DNA from: Clostridiales bacterium
GTDB lineage: Bacteria > Bacillota > Clostridia > Saccharofermentanales > Saccharofermentanaceae
Direction of reading: 5' to 3'
Assembly (NCBI GenBank): GCA_017620475.1
Contig: JAFZQI010000046.1
Span: forward strand, 22,129-86,128
Length of the DNA: 64,000 bases
Positions 32,638 to 41,296 of the stretch are shown one piece after another (position 1 is the stretch's first letter; every line of letters begins with the position of its first letter). Under the pieces are notes generated by a model. The model was not told the DNA's origin. It saw only the letters and a program-made list of their open reading frames with translations, and did not search any database. Made by a program: the position numbers and the translations under genes.

Positions 32638-32667
32638 AAAAAAGGACTGCCCGGATCCGGGCAGTCC
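32638..32667 (-). terminator. Terminator of the nitrogenase-like operon
   Basis: A 24-base perfect palindrome, GGACTGCCCG/CGGGCAGTCC plus GATC at the centre (32644-32667), is followed on the minus strand by TTTTTT. It closes the operon 25 bases after the substrate-binding protein gene. Confidence 0.85.
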
Positions 32668-32692
32668 CCTGGTGAATCGAGGATTTCAGAGA

Positions 32693-33817
32693 TCAGATAA
32701 ACACGTTTCCAGACGCGGCATCCGGATTGAATATGCTCTTGATCTGCTCATCCGTAAGATCGATACCGAACAGATCCTTATAGTATTTCTTCGCCTCTTC
32801 CGTAAGATCGATGTCCGCAAATAGATCCGGATATGCGCACTTAGCAAGATAGAGAAGAGTGATCGGAGTATCCGCGCCCGGTGTGTAGCTCCGGTACATA
32901 CCAAGAGGCATTTTGAATACGTTTTTATTTTTGACCGCGTCGATCTCGCTCCAGTCGTAGTTACCAATCGTATTACCGTAGAGATCCTCCGGGTACGCCT
33001 GGTTAAAGTTGGTGATAAAAATCAAAGAGGGATCCCAATTATATACCTGTTCGATATTGACGGCAACGGAATTATCCGTTTGCAGTTCTTCGCCGACATT
33101 GACCGCTCCGATGGCTTCTGCCCACCATTGGCCAAAGAAGAGTTTTCCTGAAGTGGTGATCGAGGAGTCGCTGATCTGGAAAAGGAAAAAGACCCGCTGC
33201 TTCTGTTCCGAAGTCAGAGAAGAGACACGATCCTGAACCAGCTGATAGATTTCGTTTGACCTTTGGGCGACTTTCTGAGCTTTATCGTTTTCACTGAAGA
33301 TTTCGCCAAGAAGAGCAAACCACTGGTTCAGTGTTTCGATTGCGTTGTACTCCCACTTGTTAACGGATACTCCGATGGCGGCAAATCCGCGGCTCGTCAG
33401 AAGTTCTCCGAGTTCTTTATTCGTAGCGCTATAGAAAACGATATCCGGCTGAAGCTTGGTGAGTTCTTCAATATTGACATTGGATCCGTCCATGAAGGAT
33501 GTGGAGGCGTTCAGTATCTCGGGATACAGCTCGCCAAGAAGTCCGTTCTTTGCAGCGATCATACTGGCTTCGTTCATGCCGACGATTTTCTCGGCGGAAT
33601 CGAAGAATACCGTTAATACGGAAGGAAGAGGGAAGATGTCACAGACCACGATCCGGTCAATCTTATCCTTGACTTCAACTTTGTTACCATTATGGTCGGT
33701 TACGACATGGGTTGAGTCTGCACTTTTGGAGCTCTTTGCTTTGCATCCTGCGGGAAAAAGACACATCGAAAGTGTCACGATCGCCAGAATGAATGACAAT
33801 ACACGTTTACTTTTCAT
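32693..33817 (-). CDS. ABC importer substrate-binding lipoprotein (BtuF/FhuD-like)
   Basis: A 374-residue lipoprotein: signal with lipobox FPAGC and Cys25, then a class III periplasmic-binding-protein fold of the type that carries iron-siderophores, haem or cobalamin. Segments such as VVTDHNGNKVEVKDKIDRIVV, ELTKLQPDIVFYS and ALLGEIF fit that family. It would pass its ligand to the FecCD-type permease and ATPase encoded upstream in the same operon. It is the last gene, 17 bases after the component-1-like gene. The ligand cannot be told from sequence. The unusually long C-terminal extension (about 40 residues past the typical end) is acidic. Confidence 0.88.
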   Translation of the reverse strand: MKSKRVLSFILAIVTLSMCLFPAGCKAKSSKSADSTHVVTDHNGNKVEVKDKIDRIVVCDIFPLPSVLTVFFDSAEKIVGMNEASMIAAKNGLLGELYPEILNASTSFMDGSNVNIEELTKLQPDIVFYSATNKELGELLTSRGFAAIGVSVNKWEYNAIETLNQWFALLGEIFSENDKAQKVAQRSNEIYQLVQDRVSSLTSEQKQRVFFLFQISDSSITTSGKLFFGQWWAEAIGAVNVGEELQTDNSVAVNIEQVYNWDPSLIFITNFNQAYPEDLYGNTIGNYDWSEIDAVKNKNVFKMPLGMYRSYTPGADTPITLLYLAKCAYPDLFADIDLTEEAKKYYKDLFGIDLTDEQIKSIFNPDAASGNVFI

Positions 33818-33834
33818 TTTCTTACCTTCTTTTC

Positions 33835-34974
33835 TTACAGTTTTTCGGAGATATATAAAATATCGCCGATCAAGTTAGGAATATATTTGCGGTAGATCCT
33901 TCCGGAGTAGGCTTCATGCGGCCAATCGACCAAATGAACCTTTTCCGTCAGGATATTCCGGTAGATAGGGTCACTAATGACGGTCTTCGCGTTAGATAGA
34001 GACTTGATAATGTCATCTTCATAAGGCGTATACACGTCATTTGTCTGAAGGAGAGGACCTTCATTCGTTGGGCAGAGGACTCGGAATTCTTTTCCGGTCT
34101 CACACTCCAAAGATAAAGCCAGGGAAAGAGAAGAAACCTCTTCTCCAATGATGATATTCTCACAATCAGATGATGAAGAATGACGGAGGATCACTTTGGT
34201 TTCACCTGCATATAATTCTTCAAGCGCCTGCAGTACTGTAGTTGAGAATTTCTTTCCGTAAGGAACGGCTTCCAGATAGGGTATACCGAGTGTTTTCTCC
34301 AGGAAAAGGGCTGTTTGACGACCGGTTGCTGAAACAACGAGATTTACATCTCCCTTGCCGAGTTCTTCCACTTCCTTTAGCGAAGTGTTCATCGCAAATG
34401 TACAATTGACGATCCAGCCGTTCTCGGTAAGCAAACGGCAGATGGATTCCACCTGTCCATTGGTGGAGAAGTCAAGTGGTGTACAGCCCAGGATGTTTAC
34501 ACGGTGATCCCGGCCTGGCCTGAAGTCTTTACGGGCAAATCTTCGCGCGATTGAGGAAAGTGCCATGTCTGCACCCGAAATATAGGTCTTCATTCCGGTA
34601 GTAGGAAATCCGAAGGAGGGGATACCGGTCTCTTTTTCGATCCTTGCGGCCACACTTTCCGAATCAAATCCGGTCATCGCCGGGATCGGAGTTCCTGCGA
34701 TGGCGATAAACTTCGGGTGAAAGCGCTTCGCTTCCGTGACGATGTCGAAGATCAGTTTTTCGTCATCTCCCATAATCGCTTCGATCTCGGATATGGCTGA
34801 GACGAAAAGCATACTGTCCATATCGTACCAGCGCGGTTCGTCGTGGGTAGTATATGTCGAATTGCAGCCGGAAGCATCATGAATGATCACCATGCCGCCG
34901 AGTTCAAATAAAGCGGACGCCACGCCAAAAGCATCGGCACTGTATGTTGAGAGGATCTTACTTGTCTGATTCAT
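33835..34974 (-). CDS. Nitrogenase component 1-like subunit (K-type position)
   Basis: The 379-residue protein is of the nitrogenase component 1/oxidoreductase family. The start resembles the second subunit type: IIHDASGCNSTY carries Cys37 where NifK-type proteins have a P-cluster ligand in a similar Gly-x-Gly-Cys segment. The next expected Cys, in the segment IAGTPIPAMTGFD, is absent (Thr-Pro). A later GCTPLDFSTNGQ and a long alpha/beta region complete the fold. Probably pairs with the gene upstream, with which it shares an ATGA overlap. Loss of one ligand suggests that any cluster at the interface is held mainly by the partner. Function unknown. Confidence 0.82.
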   Translation of the reverse strand: MNQTSKILSTYSADAFGVASALFELGGMVIIHDASGCNSTYTTHDEPRWYDMDSMLFVSAISEIEAIMGDDEKLIFDIVTEAKRFHPKFIAIAGTPIPAMTGFDSESVAARIEKETGIPSFGFPTTGMKTYISGADMALSSIARRFARKDFRPGRDHRVNILGCTPLDFSTNGQVESICRLLTENGWIVNCTFAMNTSLKEVEELGKGDVNLVVSATGRQTALFLEKTLGIPYLEAVPYGKKFSTTVLQALEELYAGETKVILRHSSSSDCENIIIGEEVSSLSLALSLECETGKEFRVLCPTNEGPLLQTNDVYTPYEDDIIKSLSNAKTVISDPIYRNILTEKVHLVDWPHEAYSGRIYRKYIPNLIGDILYISEKL

Positions 34975-36296
34975 ATACAGCTTTCACACCTCCATGCTTT
35001 TCTGGAAATCAATTCGCGAATGTCTTTTTCGTTTTGGTACGCATCGATCATCGCATCACAAAGAGAGTTGATCGCCTGATATCCGTGCCATCCGCCGTTT
35101 TCAACAAGATTTACAAAATGGGGCGCACCGTTAAAGTGAGCGGCTTTTTGTCCGATGCAGAGATAATCCGATTTCGAATGATCCGCAGCAAATCGCATCT
35201 GTGCGGAAAGCGTCGGCCAAATCTCAAGCTCCGGATGGGTCCGGCAAAGTGCTTTGTAAACCGGTCTTTCCTCTTCAATGAACGAATCGGCATATACGCG
35301 TTTAACTTGAAAACCGTGCTCCAAAAGCAAAGAAGCCAGGCCCAGAGGACGGGTAAAAGCCGTGTAATCGATCGCTATCGGTATGTCACCGATAATCGAA
35401 TATGCATGATCTAGTGCATCGTTACATTCTTGTTCTTCTGCGTTAAAATCCGGAAGCGTGATCGGAAGAACTTCGGATAGTTTGATGATATTCTCCTTGA
35501 TCTCACCATATGTAAATGAGAAGGGAAGATAAAGAAGCTTCCCGCCAAGCCGTTCCTGAAGATCTTCGCCTCCGACCTTCGCTGCAGGGTAGTCGACGAT
35601 GTAATATTCTGCTTCAGCCATGTCCTGATATTCGGAATAGGTGCGGCATGATGTCAGTTCATAAATCGGAATGTGGGCCTGCGACAGTAATTGATAAAGC
35701 GTGCTGTCTTTCTGCATCGGGAAATCGTTACCGACAAAAGCCACGGAACCGGGACGGATCGGTCTTTTCTTTAGGAGACTATAGAAGCGGCTTCGCATAA
35801 TCTGATCCGGAGTACGTCCGCTCTTGCGCATGATGGGATTCATATAACAATCCGTAAAATCCACATCCGGGAATCTTTTTGAAAGTTCACGATAAACCAT
35901 ATCGAGGTCACAGCCGCAGAAATGGTGTACACAGCTGGTGTATACCAGCACACAAGGTGGCATCTTCGGGAGTTTTTGCAGAATGTCACTGACACCTTCA
36001 ATGATAAGATCTTCCATATTTCCTTCAATGAGGTTTTTCTCTTCTACGGCTACCGTAGAGAAACGTTTCTCCGCCCGCATCTCGTAGGCGGTCAGGACTA
36101 CGCCGCGAAGGCAGCTGGCGGCGCAGACGAAGATCTCATGCGCCTCGGGGATCAGCATACCCTGATGCGCAATGTTCCAGGTTCCTCGTGCCGGTGAAGA
36201 AAATTCCAATCCGGCTCGAAAAGGACCGGGAAATGTAATTTGCGATATCGGTACAGAGTCGATCGTGACCTCATATCCGTTAACTTTGCGAAGCAT
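34971..36296 (-). CDS. Nitrogenase component 1-like subunit (D-type position)
   Basis: The 441-residue protein keeps several features of NifD-like proteins. Cys62 (FVCAASC) and Cys122 (VYTSC, followed by HHFCGCD) sit where component 1 proteins hold the interface cluster. Cys217 in TSCRTYSEY resembles the HCYRSMNY segment that carries the cofactor Cys of NifD, and GGWHGYQ near 402-408 resembles the PYHGYDG segment. The C terminus ends in a Cys-x-x-Cys (residues 437-440), which I do not know from other members. Alignments are by eye only. It lies 15 bases after the NifH-like gene and overlaps the next subunit by 4 bases. Confidence 0.85.
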   Translation of the reverse strand: MLRKVNGYEVTIDSVPISQITFPGPFRAGLEFSSPARGTWNIAHQGMLIPEAHEIFVCAASCLRGVVLTAYEMRAEKRFSTVAVEEKNLIEGNMEDLIIEGVSDILQKLPKMPPCVLVYTSCVHHFCGCDLDMVYRELSKRFPDVDFTDCYMNPIMRKSGRTPDQIMRSRFYSLLKKRPIRPGSVAFVGNDFPMQKDSTLYQLLSQAHIPIYELTSCRTYSEYQDMAEAEYYIVDYPAAKVGGEDLQERLGGKLLYLPFSFTYGEIKENIIKLSEVLPITLPDFNAEEQECNDALDHAYSIIGDIPIAIDYTAFTRPLGLASLLLEHGFQVKRVYADSFIEEERPVYKALCRTHPELEIWPTLSAQMRFAADHSKSDYLCIGQKAAHFNGAPHFVNLVENGGWHGYQAINSLCDAMIDAYQNEKDIRELISRKAWRCESCI

Positions 36297-36311
36297 GATT
36301 CCTACCTCTCC

Positions 36312-37067
36312 TTACTCCTGGCAGACTTTCAGTACAGCTTCCGCCAGATTCCTGTATTCCTGCGCCATCGGACTATCCGGGAAGGCTTCTATTACCGTCT
36401 TGCCGATATCTTCAGCTTCCGTTACCGTGTCGCTCCTTGATAACGTACCGATAATCGAAGAGCCGATGTCCGAACAAAGCTCAAGGACTTTTGCATCCTC
36501 ATCTTTGACATTTCGGCGGTTAAGAATGATCCCTCCCAAAGACGCATACCCGCGGTCTTTAAAATTCTCCAGAGCCATCGCGATATTTGCGGCCGCATGG
36601 ATCGCCATATTCTCGCCGGATGTGATCACAAAGACTTTGTCCGCATATCCTCCGCGCATTGGCATGGAAAATCCGCCGCATACCACATCTCCCAGTACAT
36701 CGTAAAGGACGATATCCGGTTCAAAACGGGTATATGCACCTTTTTCTTTCAGTGTATCCAAAGCGGCAATAATTCCGCGTCCGGCGCATCCGAGGCCGGG
36801 AGTCGGCCCTCCGGCTTCCACACATATAATTCCTTTATATCCGATGGTCACCATCTCATCCAAAGTAAAATTCTTTCCGCGGGTACGTACGAGATCGAGA
36901 ACCGTAGTCGTCTTGCCTTGGCCGTGTAGGGCAATAGTCGAGTCGGCCTTCGGGTCACAACCGATCTGCATCACTTTCTTTCCGCTATCAGCGAATGCCG
37001 CCGCCAAATTTGAAACCGTCGTGGATTTACCGATTCCGCCTTTTCCGTAAATTGCGATCTTAATCAT
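36312..37067 (-). CDS. NifH-like iron protein (reductase ATPase)
   Basis: A 251-residue NifH/BchL/CfbC-type P-loop ATPase that would pass electrons to the component-1-like pair. The deviant Walker [10 protein letters not shown] is at residues 8-16, DPKAD at 38-42, and the two Cys that bridge a [4Fe-4S] cluster between monomers are present at Cys94 (GLGCAGRG) and Cys130 (GDVVCGGF). Switch Asp motifs are intact. GGAGG lies 7 bases upstream of the ATG at 37067, and that ATG overlaps the ATPase gene's stop (ATGA), which excludes the longer frame. It is close to true NifH in length (290 usual) but shorter at the C terminus. Confidence 0.92.
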   Translation of the reverse strand: MIKIAIYGKGGIGKSTTVSNLAAAFADSGKKVMQIGCDPKADSTIALHGQGKTTTVLDLVRTRGKNFTLDEMVTIGYKGIICVEAGGPTPGLGCAGRGIIAALDTLKEKGAYTRFEPDIVLYDVLGDVVCGGFSMPMRGGYADKVFVITSGENMAIHAAANIAMALENFKDRGYASLGGIILNRRNVKDEDAKVLELCSDIGSSIIGTLSRSDTVTEAEDIGKTVIEAFPDSPMAQEYRNLAEAVLKVCQE

Positions 37068-38191
37068 TTTTGTTCCTCCCATTCCGTGGTGTCTTTTTCA
37101 TAAGTGACTTTCACACTGACGTCAGGCAACAGGGAAAGCCTGTGATAGAGCTCCTCGATCCGTCTGACGGGACCATCCAGATTGATGTTGATCAGGTATA
37201 AATTTCTTTTCCGATAGGGCATTCCCATTCTTCCGAAAAGAATATCATTGAAATCATGAAGAATGCCGTTCACTTTCTCCGATTCTTCGAAATTGCTGAG
37301 AATGATCGAGATCGAGGCCAGCATCCCGGAATTGGCGGATAGCGCAGTATGTTCCTGCTCGTTTTTTTCTGACGATTCGCTTGAAGAGCCCTCCGATCCA
37401 GTGCTTTTCGCAATGAGAGATATGGGAATGACATTCTTGATCTGACTTGTATTCGTTTCCACTTCTCCGATGATGGCTTTTACACCGAATGCCGAGGCGA
37501 TATTCTCTTCAGTGATGATTTCTGCTGTCGGTCCGTAAAGTACCCGGCCATGATCCAGAAGAAGGGATAGATTGCTACGGCGTAGTGCGTGTTCCGGGTA
37601 ATGCGTGTTAAAAAGCACCCCGACGCCTTTTTGACACAAACGGCTCAAAGTATCCAGAACAATGATCTGGTTTTTAAAGTCGAGGTTCGATTCAGGTTCG
37701 TCTAGCACCAGAAGTCCGGGGTCACTTGCCAGGGCTCGCGCAATCAGTGTCATCTGCAGTTCGCCGCCGCTTAGTTCGCTGCATCGTCTGTCCCGAAGAT
37801 GCAGAAGGTGTAGATCCTCCAGGATCGAACAGGCATATTCGATCTGCTCTTTACTTGGTACCGAGAACACACCTATTTTTGTCGTCATGCCGAAAAGAAC
37901 TGAGTCAAGTACGGTATAGCTGCCGGCCGTTCCGTGTGCCTGCGGGACATAAGAGATCTTGGACCATAGCTTGGCGGCGGACAGATCAGATATGTTTTCA
38001 TCATCCAGAATGCTCCTGCCGCAAGCCCAGGGGAGTATCCCCAGGATCGCTCGAAGAAGAGTTGTTTTACCTGAACCATTCGGGCCGAGTATGCTGACCA
38101 TATCACCGCTTTGAATTGTAAAGCTGACATCGGTGAAAAGATCCTTTTGGTTTTTGTAATGGAAAGAAGCGTGATCGATAAGGAGTTTCAT
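37064..38191 (-). CDS. ABC ATPase with C-terminal TM1266-like domain
   Basis: The 375-residue protein is a FecE/BtuD-type importer ATPase: Walker [10 protein letters not shown] at about 36-44, Q-loop SYVPQAHG, signature LSGGELQM, Walker [13 protein letters not shown] and switch THYPEHA. After a Ser/Glu-rich linker around 270-285 comes a domain of about 85 residues ([17 protein letters not shown] through the end) closely resembling the small protein encoded by the first gene of this operon. That domain belongs to the TM1266 family, otherwise linked to iron-only hydrogenase maturation genes. The ATG at 38191 overlaps the permease stop (ATGA), with AGGAGG 9 bases upstream. Confidence 0.88.
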   Translation of the reverse strand: MKLLIDHASFHYKNQKDLFTDVSFTIQSGDMVSILGPNGSGKTTLLRAILGILPWACGRSILDDENISDLSAAKLWSKISYVPQAHGTAGSYTVLDSVLFGMTTKIGVFSVPSKEQIEYACSILEDLHLLHLRDRRCSELSGGELQMTLIARALASDPGLLVLDEPESNLDFKNQIIVLDTLSRLCQKGVGVLFNTHYPEHALRRSNLSLLLDHGRVLYGPTAEIITEENIASAFGVKAIIGEVETNTSQIKNVIPISLIAKSTGSEGSSSESSEKNEQEHTALSANSGMLASISIILSNFEESEKVNGILHDFNDILFGRMGMPYRKRNLYLININLDGPVRRIEELYHRLSLLPDVSVKVTYEKDTTEWEEQK

Positions 38192-39207
38192 ATCGCCCAT
38201 CCTCCTTTCTTTCTCATCAGGAAAAGGAAAAACGGTGCGCCAATGATGGCGGTGAGGATAGAGATCGGTATTTCCGCTGCCGTTGCCGATCTTGCAAGTG
38301 TGTCGACAATGATCAGGAATGATCCTCCGAGAGAGATCGAAGCGGGAAGAAGGTAACGGTGGTCATTTCCGAACATCATCCGGCACATATGCGGGACGAT
38401 CAGACCGACCCAGCCGACCTGTCCGCACATGGATATGGAGGAAGCGGTCGCTGCGGTAGCGCATAGGATCGCTGTCAGACGGAGTGTGGGTATGTTTGTA
38501 CCAGTTGAAATGACTTCTTCCTCAGAAAGCAGTAGCAGATTCAGCCGCCAGCGTAATAGTAGAAGAACAGTCACACTGATCAGGATGGGGATCAAACCGA
38601 TCAGAAGTGAAGTGTATGTGGCAGATTGAAGGCTTCCCATAAGCCAATAGGTTATGGAAGGAAGCTGCTGTTCCGAGTCCGCGCTAAATTTAACAAGAGA
38701 CACAAGGGCGGAAAAAAGTGATCCCATCATTATGCCGGAAAGGACGATCGTGTTTAATGAACGCGACTTTCCTTTGGCGGCCAGCATGGTTAAGGCAACG
38801 GCAATACATCCGAAAGCAAAGGAGATCAGCTGCATCAGGATCATTGAAAAGCCGAGGAGAAGGGATAACACTGCGCCGAAACTTGCACCGCCGGCTACGC
38901 CGAGTGTATCGGGTGTGGCAAGAGGATTTTGAAAAAGGCTTTGAAATATAAGCCCGGCGCAGGAAAGCCCGGCGCCCACAAGAAAGGCGAGAAGAAGCCT
39001 GGGGAATCGTACATTCCATACAGTGATATAGGCCAGACGATTAACTCCTTCTCCATCATTTGCTCTTGAAAGCAGGCATTCAAAAACATCCTTCACTGAT
39101 ATGAAGTATCGCCCGATACAAAGACACACGAACATCGTCAGTATCGGTAAAAGGATCAGCATGAGGATATAGACTGTTTTCCTGACCGGAGAACGGGAAA
39201 CTTGCAT
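38188..39207 (-). CDS. FecCD/BtuC-type ABC permease
   Basis: The 339-residue permease has about nine transmembrane helices and the FecCD signatures: RFPRLLLAFLVGAGLSCAG, QSLFQNPLATPDTLGVAGGA-type segment, the coupling-helix region, and GWVGLIVPHMCRMMFGNDHR. It would form the channel for import of an iron-siderophore, haem, cobalamin or similar metal-bound ligand. It is the second gene in the operon, 14 bases after the TM1266-like gene. Only one permease gene is present, so a homodimer is expected. Confidence 0.93.
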   Translation of the reverse strand: MQVSRSPVRKTVYILMLILLPILTMFVCLCIGRYFISVKDVFECLLSRANDGEGVNRLAYITVWNVRFPRLLLAFLVGAGLSCAGLIFQSLFQNPLATPDTLGVAGGASFGAVLSLLLGFSMILMQLISFAFGCIAVALTMLAAKGKSRSLNTIVLSGIMMGSLFSALVSLVKFSADSEQQLPSITYWLMGSLQSATYTSLLIGLIPILISVTVLLLLRWRLNLLLLSEEEVISTGTNIPTLRLTAILCATAATASSISMCGQVGWVGLIVPHMCRMMFGNDHRYLLPASISLGGSFLIIVDTLARSATAAEIPISILTAIIGAPFFLFLMRKKGGWAI

Positions 39208-39221
39208 ATCTGTCCCTGCCT

Positions 39222-39512
39222 TTATGCTTTTACGGACTCGCCGGAAGGCATTTCGTCTGCTTCCGATACCACATTCGAGTAAGCCGTTTTTGACGTAATA
39301 CCATCCAGTTTCCCGATTTTGCCGGAAAGCGTGTTGATGGCGTCCTGAGGGGCATCGATAGCGATACTTATAATACTGATGTTCTTCTCCCGGTAGGGGA
39401 TACCCATGCGGCCGATAATATATTGGCCGTATTCATGGAGCAGGGAATTGAGTTTCTCCACAGATGAGGGAGACTCAACAATAATACTGATAACAGCTAC
39501 TCTTGTCTGCAT
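39222..39512 (-). CDS. TM1266-family putative regulator
   Basis: The 96-residue protein matches the TM1266 'iron-only hydrogenase system putative regulator' family: RVAVISIIVE, EYGQYIIGRMGIPYREKNI, IISIAIDAP and a final LSGKIGKLDGITSKTAYS. The fold is ACT/NikR-C-like and could bind metal or a small molecule. No hydrogenase maturation gene (hydE, hydF, hydG) is in the window; instead it heads a nitrogenase-like/ABC transporter operon and its sequence recurs as the C-terminal domain of the ATPase. An AAAGGA site and a good promoter precede it. Confidence 0.88.
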   Translation of the reverse strand: MQTRVAVISIIVESPSSVEKLNSLLHEYGQYIIGRMGIPYREKNISIISIAIDAPQDAINTLSGKIGKLDGITSKTAYSNVVSEADEMPSGESVKA

Positions 39513-39571
39513 ATTCGGATCCTTTCTTTCATTCAGTTATACTTTATGTCAGAAGATCATTCTTACGGTGT

Positions 39572-39600
39572 AAGGTATCATGTATTCATGAAAGAGTCAA
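39572..39600 (-). promoter_or_regulatory. Promoter of the nitrogenase-like operon
   Basis: On the minus strand TTGACT (39600-39595), 17 bases and TACCTT (39577-39572). The element ends about 60 bases before the TM1266-like start. The intervening sequence shows no clear operator. Confidence 0.65.
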
Positions 39601-39610
39601 TGCATTTCTC

Positions 39611-39639
39611 TTGACATATTCTTCATAAATCGGTATATT
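39611..39639 (+). promoter_or_regulatory. tRNA-Thr promoter
   Basis: TTGACA (39611-39616), 17 bases and TATATT (39634-39639), ending 25 bases before the tRNA. Together with the divergent operon promoter, the tRNA and its terminator this accounts for the gap 39513-39868. Confidence 0.85.
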
Positions 39640-39663
39640 TTATTGTGCTTTCAAAAGAGCGAT

Positions 39664-39738
39664 GCCAATGTGGCTCAGGGGTAGAGCAATTCACTCGTAA
39701 TGAATAGGTCGTGGGTTCGATTCCCACCATTGGCTCCA
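39664..39738 (+). tRNA. tRNA-Thr (anticodon CGT)
   Basis: A 75-base cloverleaf: acceptor GCCAATG/CATTGGC, anticodon stem ATTCA/TGAAT around CTCGTAA giving anticodon CGT (codon ACG), T arm GTGGGTTCGATTCCCAC, encoded CCA at 39736-39738. Confidence 0.97.
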
Positions 39739-39739
39739 G

Positions 39740-39773
39740 AAGGACTGTCCTTTCTTAAGGACAGTCCTTTTCT
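39740..39773 (+). terminator. Terminator after tRNA-Thr
   Basis: AAGGACTGTCC (39740-39750) pairs with GGACAGTCCTT (39759-39769), followed by TTTTCT. The stem shares its sequence with two other terminators in the window. Confidence 0.88.
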
Positions 39774-39868
39774 ATTCGCATTAGCTTATATGTGACTGTT
39801 CTTTTCTATTATGCCTTTTATTGTATAATGTATTTATGAAGTGAAAGAAGAGGAACGATTGCGTAAAA

Positions 39869-41296
39869 ATGTTTCTGATGTTCAGTGGAGATTCCCATAA
39901 ACAATGTAGACGGCTTGCAGGAATGCGTTTCCTTATGTCTTTCGTGATCCTTCTTTCCTGCCTTGGTACCTGCGCGTGCAAGAAAGTGACGAATGAGTTT
40001 CCGACGATTCCGTCTGCTCCGACGTCAGAGAGTACGGATCCTTCGGAAAGTGAGAATACAACGGTCGCTTCGGCAATTGAACTTACGATTGCATCTCCTT
40101 TGTCCTATGATACATGCCAGTATCTTGCCAAACTTTACATCGCTAAGTCGCAAGGCCTTCTCGGAGACGGTGTGACAGGAGATACGGTCGATCTTTCATA
40201 CCTTGATTCCATCGATCTGCCGTTTCTTCTGAAGGTGTATGGCACTTCCGAGACGGGGTGTAATTCGGCTACGTTAAAGAAATGGAAAAGTAATGGCAGT
40301 ATGCCGGACATTTTCCTTACAGACTCTTTTGATGAAGTGGTAAAAGACGGGCTTGCGATGCCCGTGACATCGCAATTGTCGAGCATTACGCTTCTTTCTG
40401 CTGACCGTATCTATCCGCGTCAGGTAAGTCAGTTCTTCGTAAATGGAGAGCAATACGGTATACCGTATCAGACATCGTGTGCGGTTCTTTTCTGTGATAT
40501 GGAAGTGCTGATCACTGCCGGGATCCCCGCGGTCAGTTTCCGGCAGAGCCGCAATTCGCTTCTCACGCTACTTTCACAAATCGATGAACTGAATGCCGAG
40601 GAAAAAACGGTCCTTCCGTTTTATCAGGCGGAAGATATGGTTCCTTACCTTCCTTGCGCGATGTACAATCATACGTATCTGTCATCTTCTTCCGAGGAAG
40701 ATCAGAACGAACAGGCCTATCGTGATTCGTTTTCTTATGTGGAGTCGCTGATTCGAAGCGGGTATTCTTCAGAGACATTGACTGCGGAAGATAGTGAACT
40801 GCTTTTCGCCGGAGTTTCACCGCTTCTTTCCCGTAAAGTCGGAATCTGGGTAGGAACGACCGATCAATTGCCTATCTATGACAACTATATGCCGAATACC
40901 TTGAGCCTTATGCAGTTCCCGGGAATGAAGGATGATGAGTATACCGTTCCGCTTCTGATCAGTTATCCGTTTTGTGTATCATCTTCTTGTGAGGATCCGC
41001 AACTGGCCTGCGAATTGATGTCGTTTATAGCTCTGGATGAGGATGCGCTGCTTCTTTCGGCACGCCTTCAGCCCAGGGAAGGATATCTTCCGTCTATCTC
41101 ATCTCCTTCGGTCTGGTCCGGTATTATGTCATCACGAAAATACGGTAATTATCTTGCCCAATACTATGAACTGATGGGTCAGGCGATCTATATTCCGTCG
41201 GTAAGTCAAAGTTCACTGTATCAGAAGGATGTGGAGTTCCTGCAGGAAAGGATCGCGGGTCTTTTCCCGATTGAACCGGACGAGGAGAATGAGTGA
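39869..41296 (+). CDS. Extracellular solute-binding-type lipoprotein
   Basis: The 475-residue protein has a signal region with a hydrophobic core and Cys-rich end (SCLGTCACK), which suggests a lipoprotein though the lipobox is not ideal, then a Ser/Thr/Glu/Pro linker around 45-70. The body resembles type 1 solute-binding proteins of sugar transporters (ELTIASPLSYDT, YGIPYQTSCAV, and a late SYPFCVSSSC segment). No transporter gene is nearby, so its ligand is unknown. The start at 39869 is uncertain; ATG at 39923 gives a neater signal peptide. TATAAT at 39824-39829 may be its -10 element. Confidence 0.72.
   Translation: MFLMFSGDSHKQCRRLAGMRFLMSFVILLSCLGTCACKKVTNEFPTIPSAPTSESTDPSESENTTVASAIELTIASPLSYDTCQYLAKLYIAKSQGLLGDGVTGDTVDLSYLDSIDLPFLLKVYGTSETGCNSATLKKWKSNGSMPDIFLTDSFDEVVKDGLAMPVTSQLSSITLLSADRIYPRQVSQFFVNGEQYGIPYQTSCAVLFCDMEVLITAGIPAVSFRQSRNSLLTLLSQIDELNAEEKTVLPFYQAEDMVPYLPCAMYNHTYLSSSSEEDQNEQAYRDSFSYVESLIRSGYSSETLTAEDSELLFAGVSPLLSRKVGIWVGTTDQLPIYDNYMPNTLSLMQFPGMKDDEYTVPLLISYPFCVSSSCEDPQLACELMSFIALDEDALLLSARLQPREGYLPSISSPSVWSGIMSSRKYGNYLAQYYELMGQAIYIPSVSQSSLYQKDVEFLQERIAGLFPIEPDEENE

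Noticed and set aside
32644..32667. Perfect 24-base palindrome as a protein-binding operator
   Set aside because: Its place at the end of the operon and the T run on the minus strand make it an intrinsic terminator.
33835..37067. Interpretation as a true nitrogen-fixing nitrogenase
   Set aside because: The component-1 subunits are short and lack parts of the ligand set, and no nifB, nifE, nifN or nifV-type genes are present.
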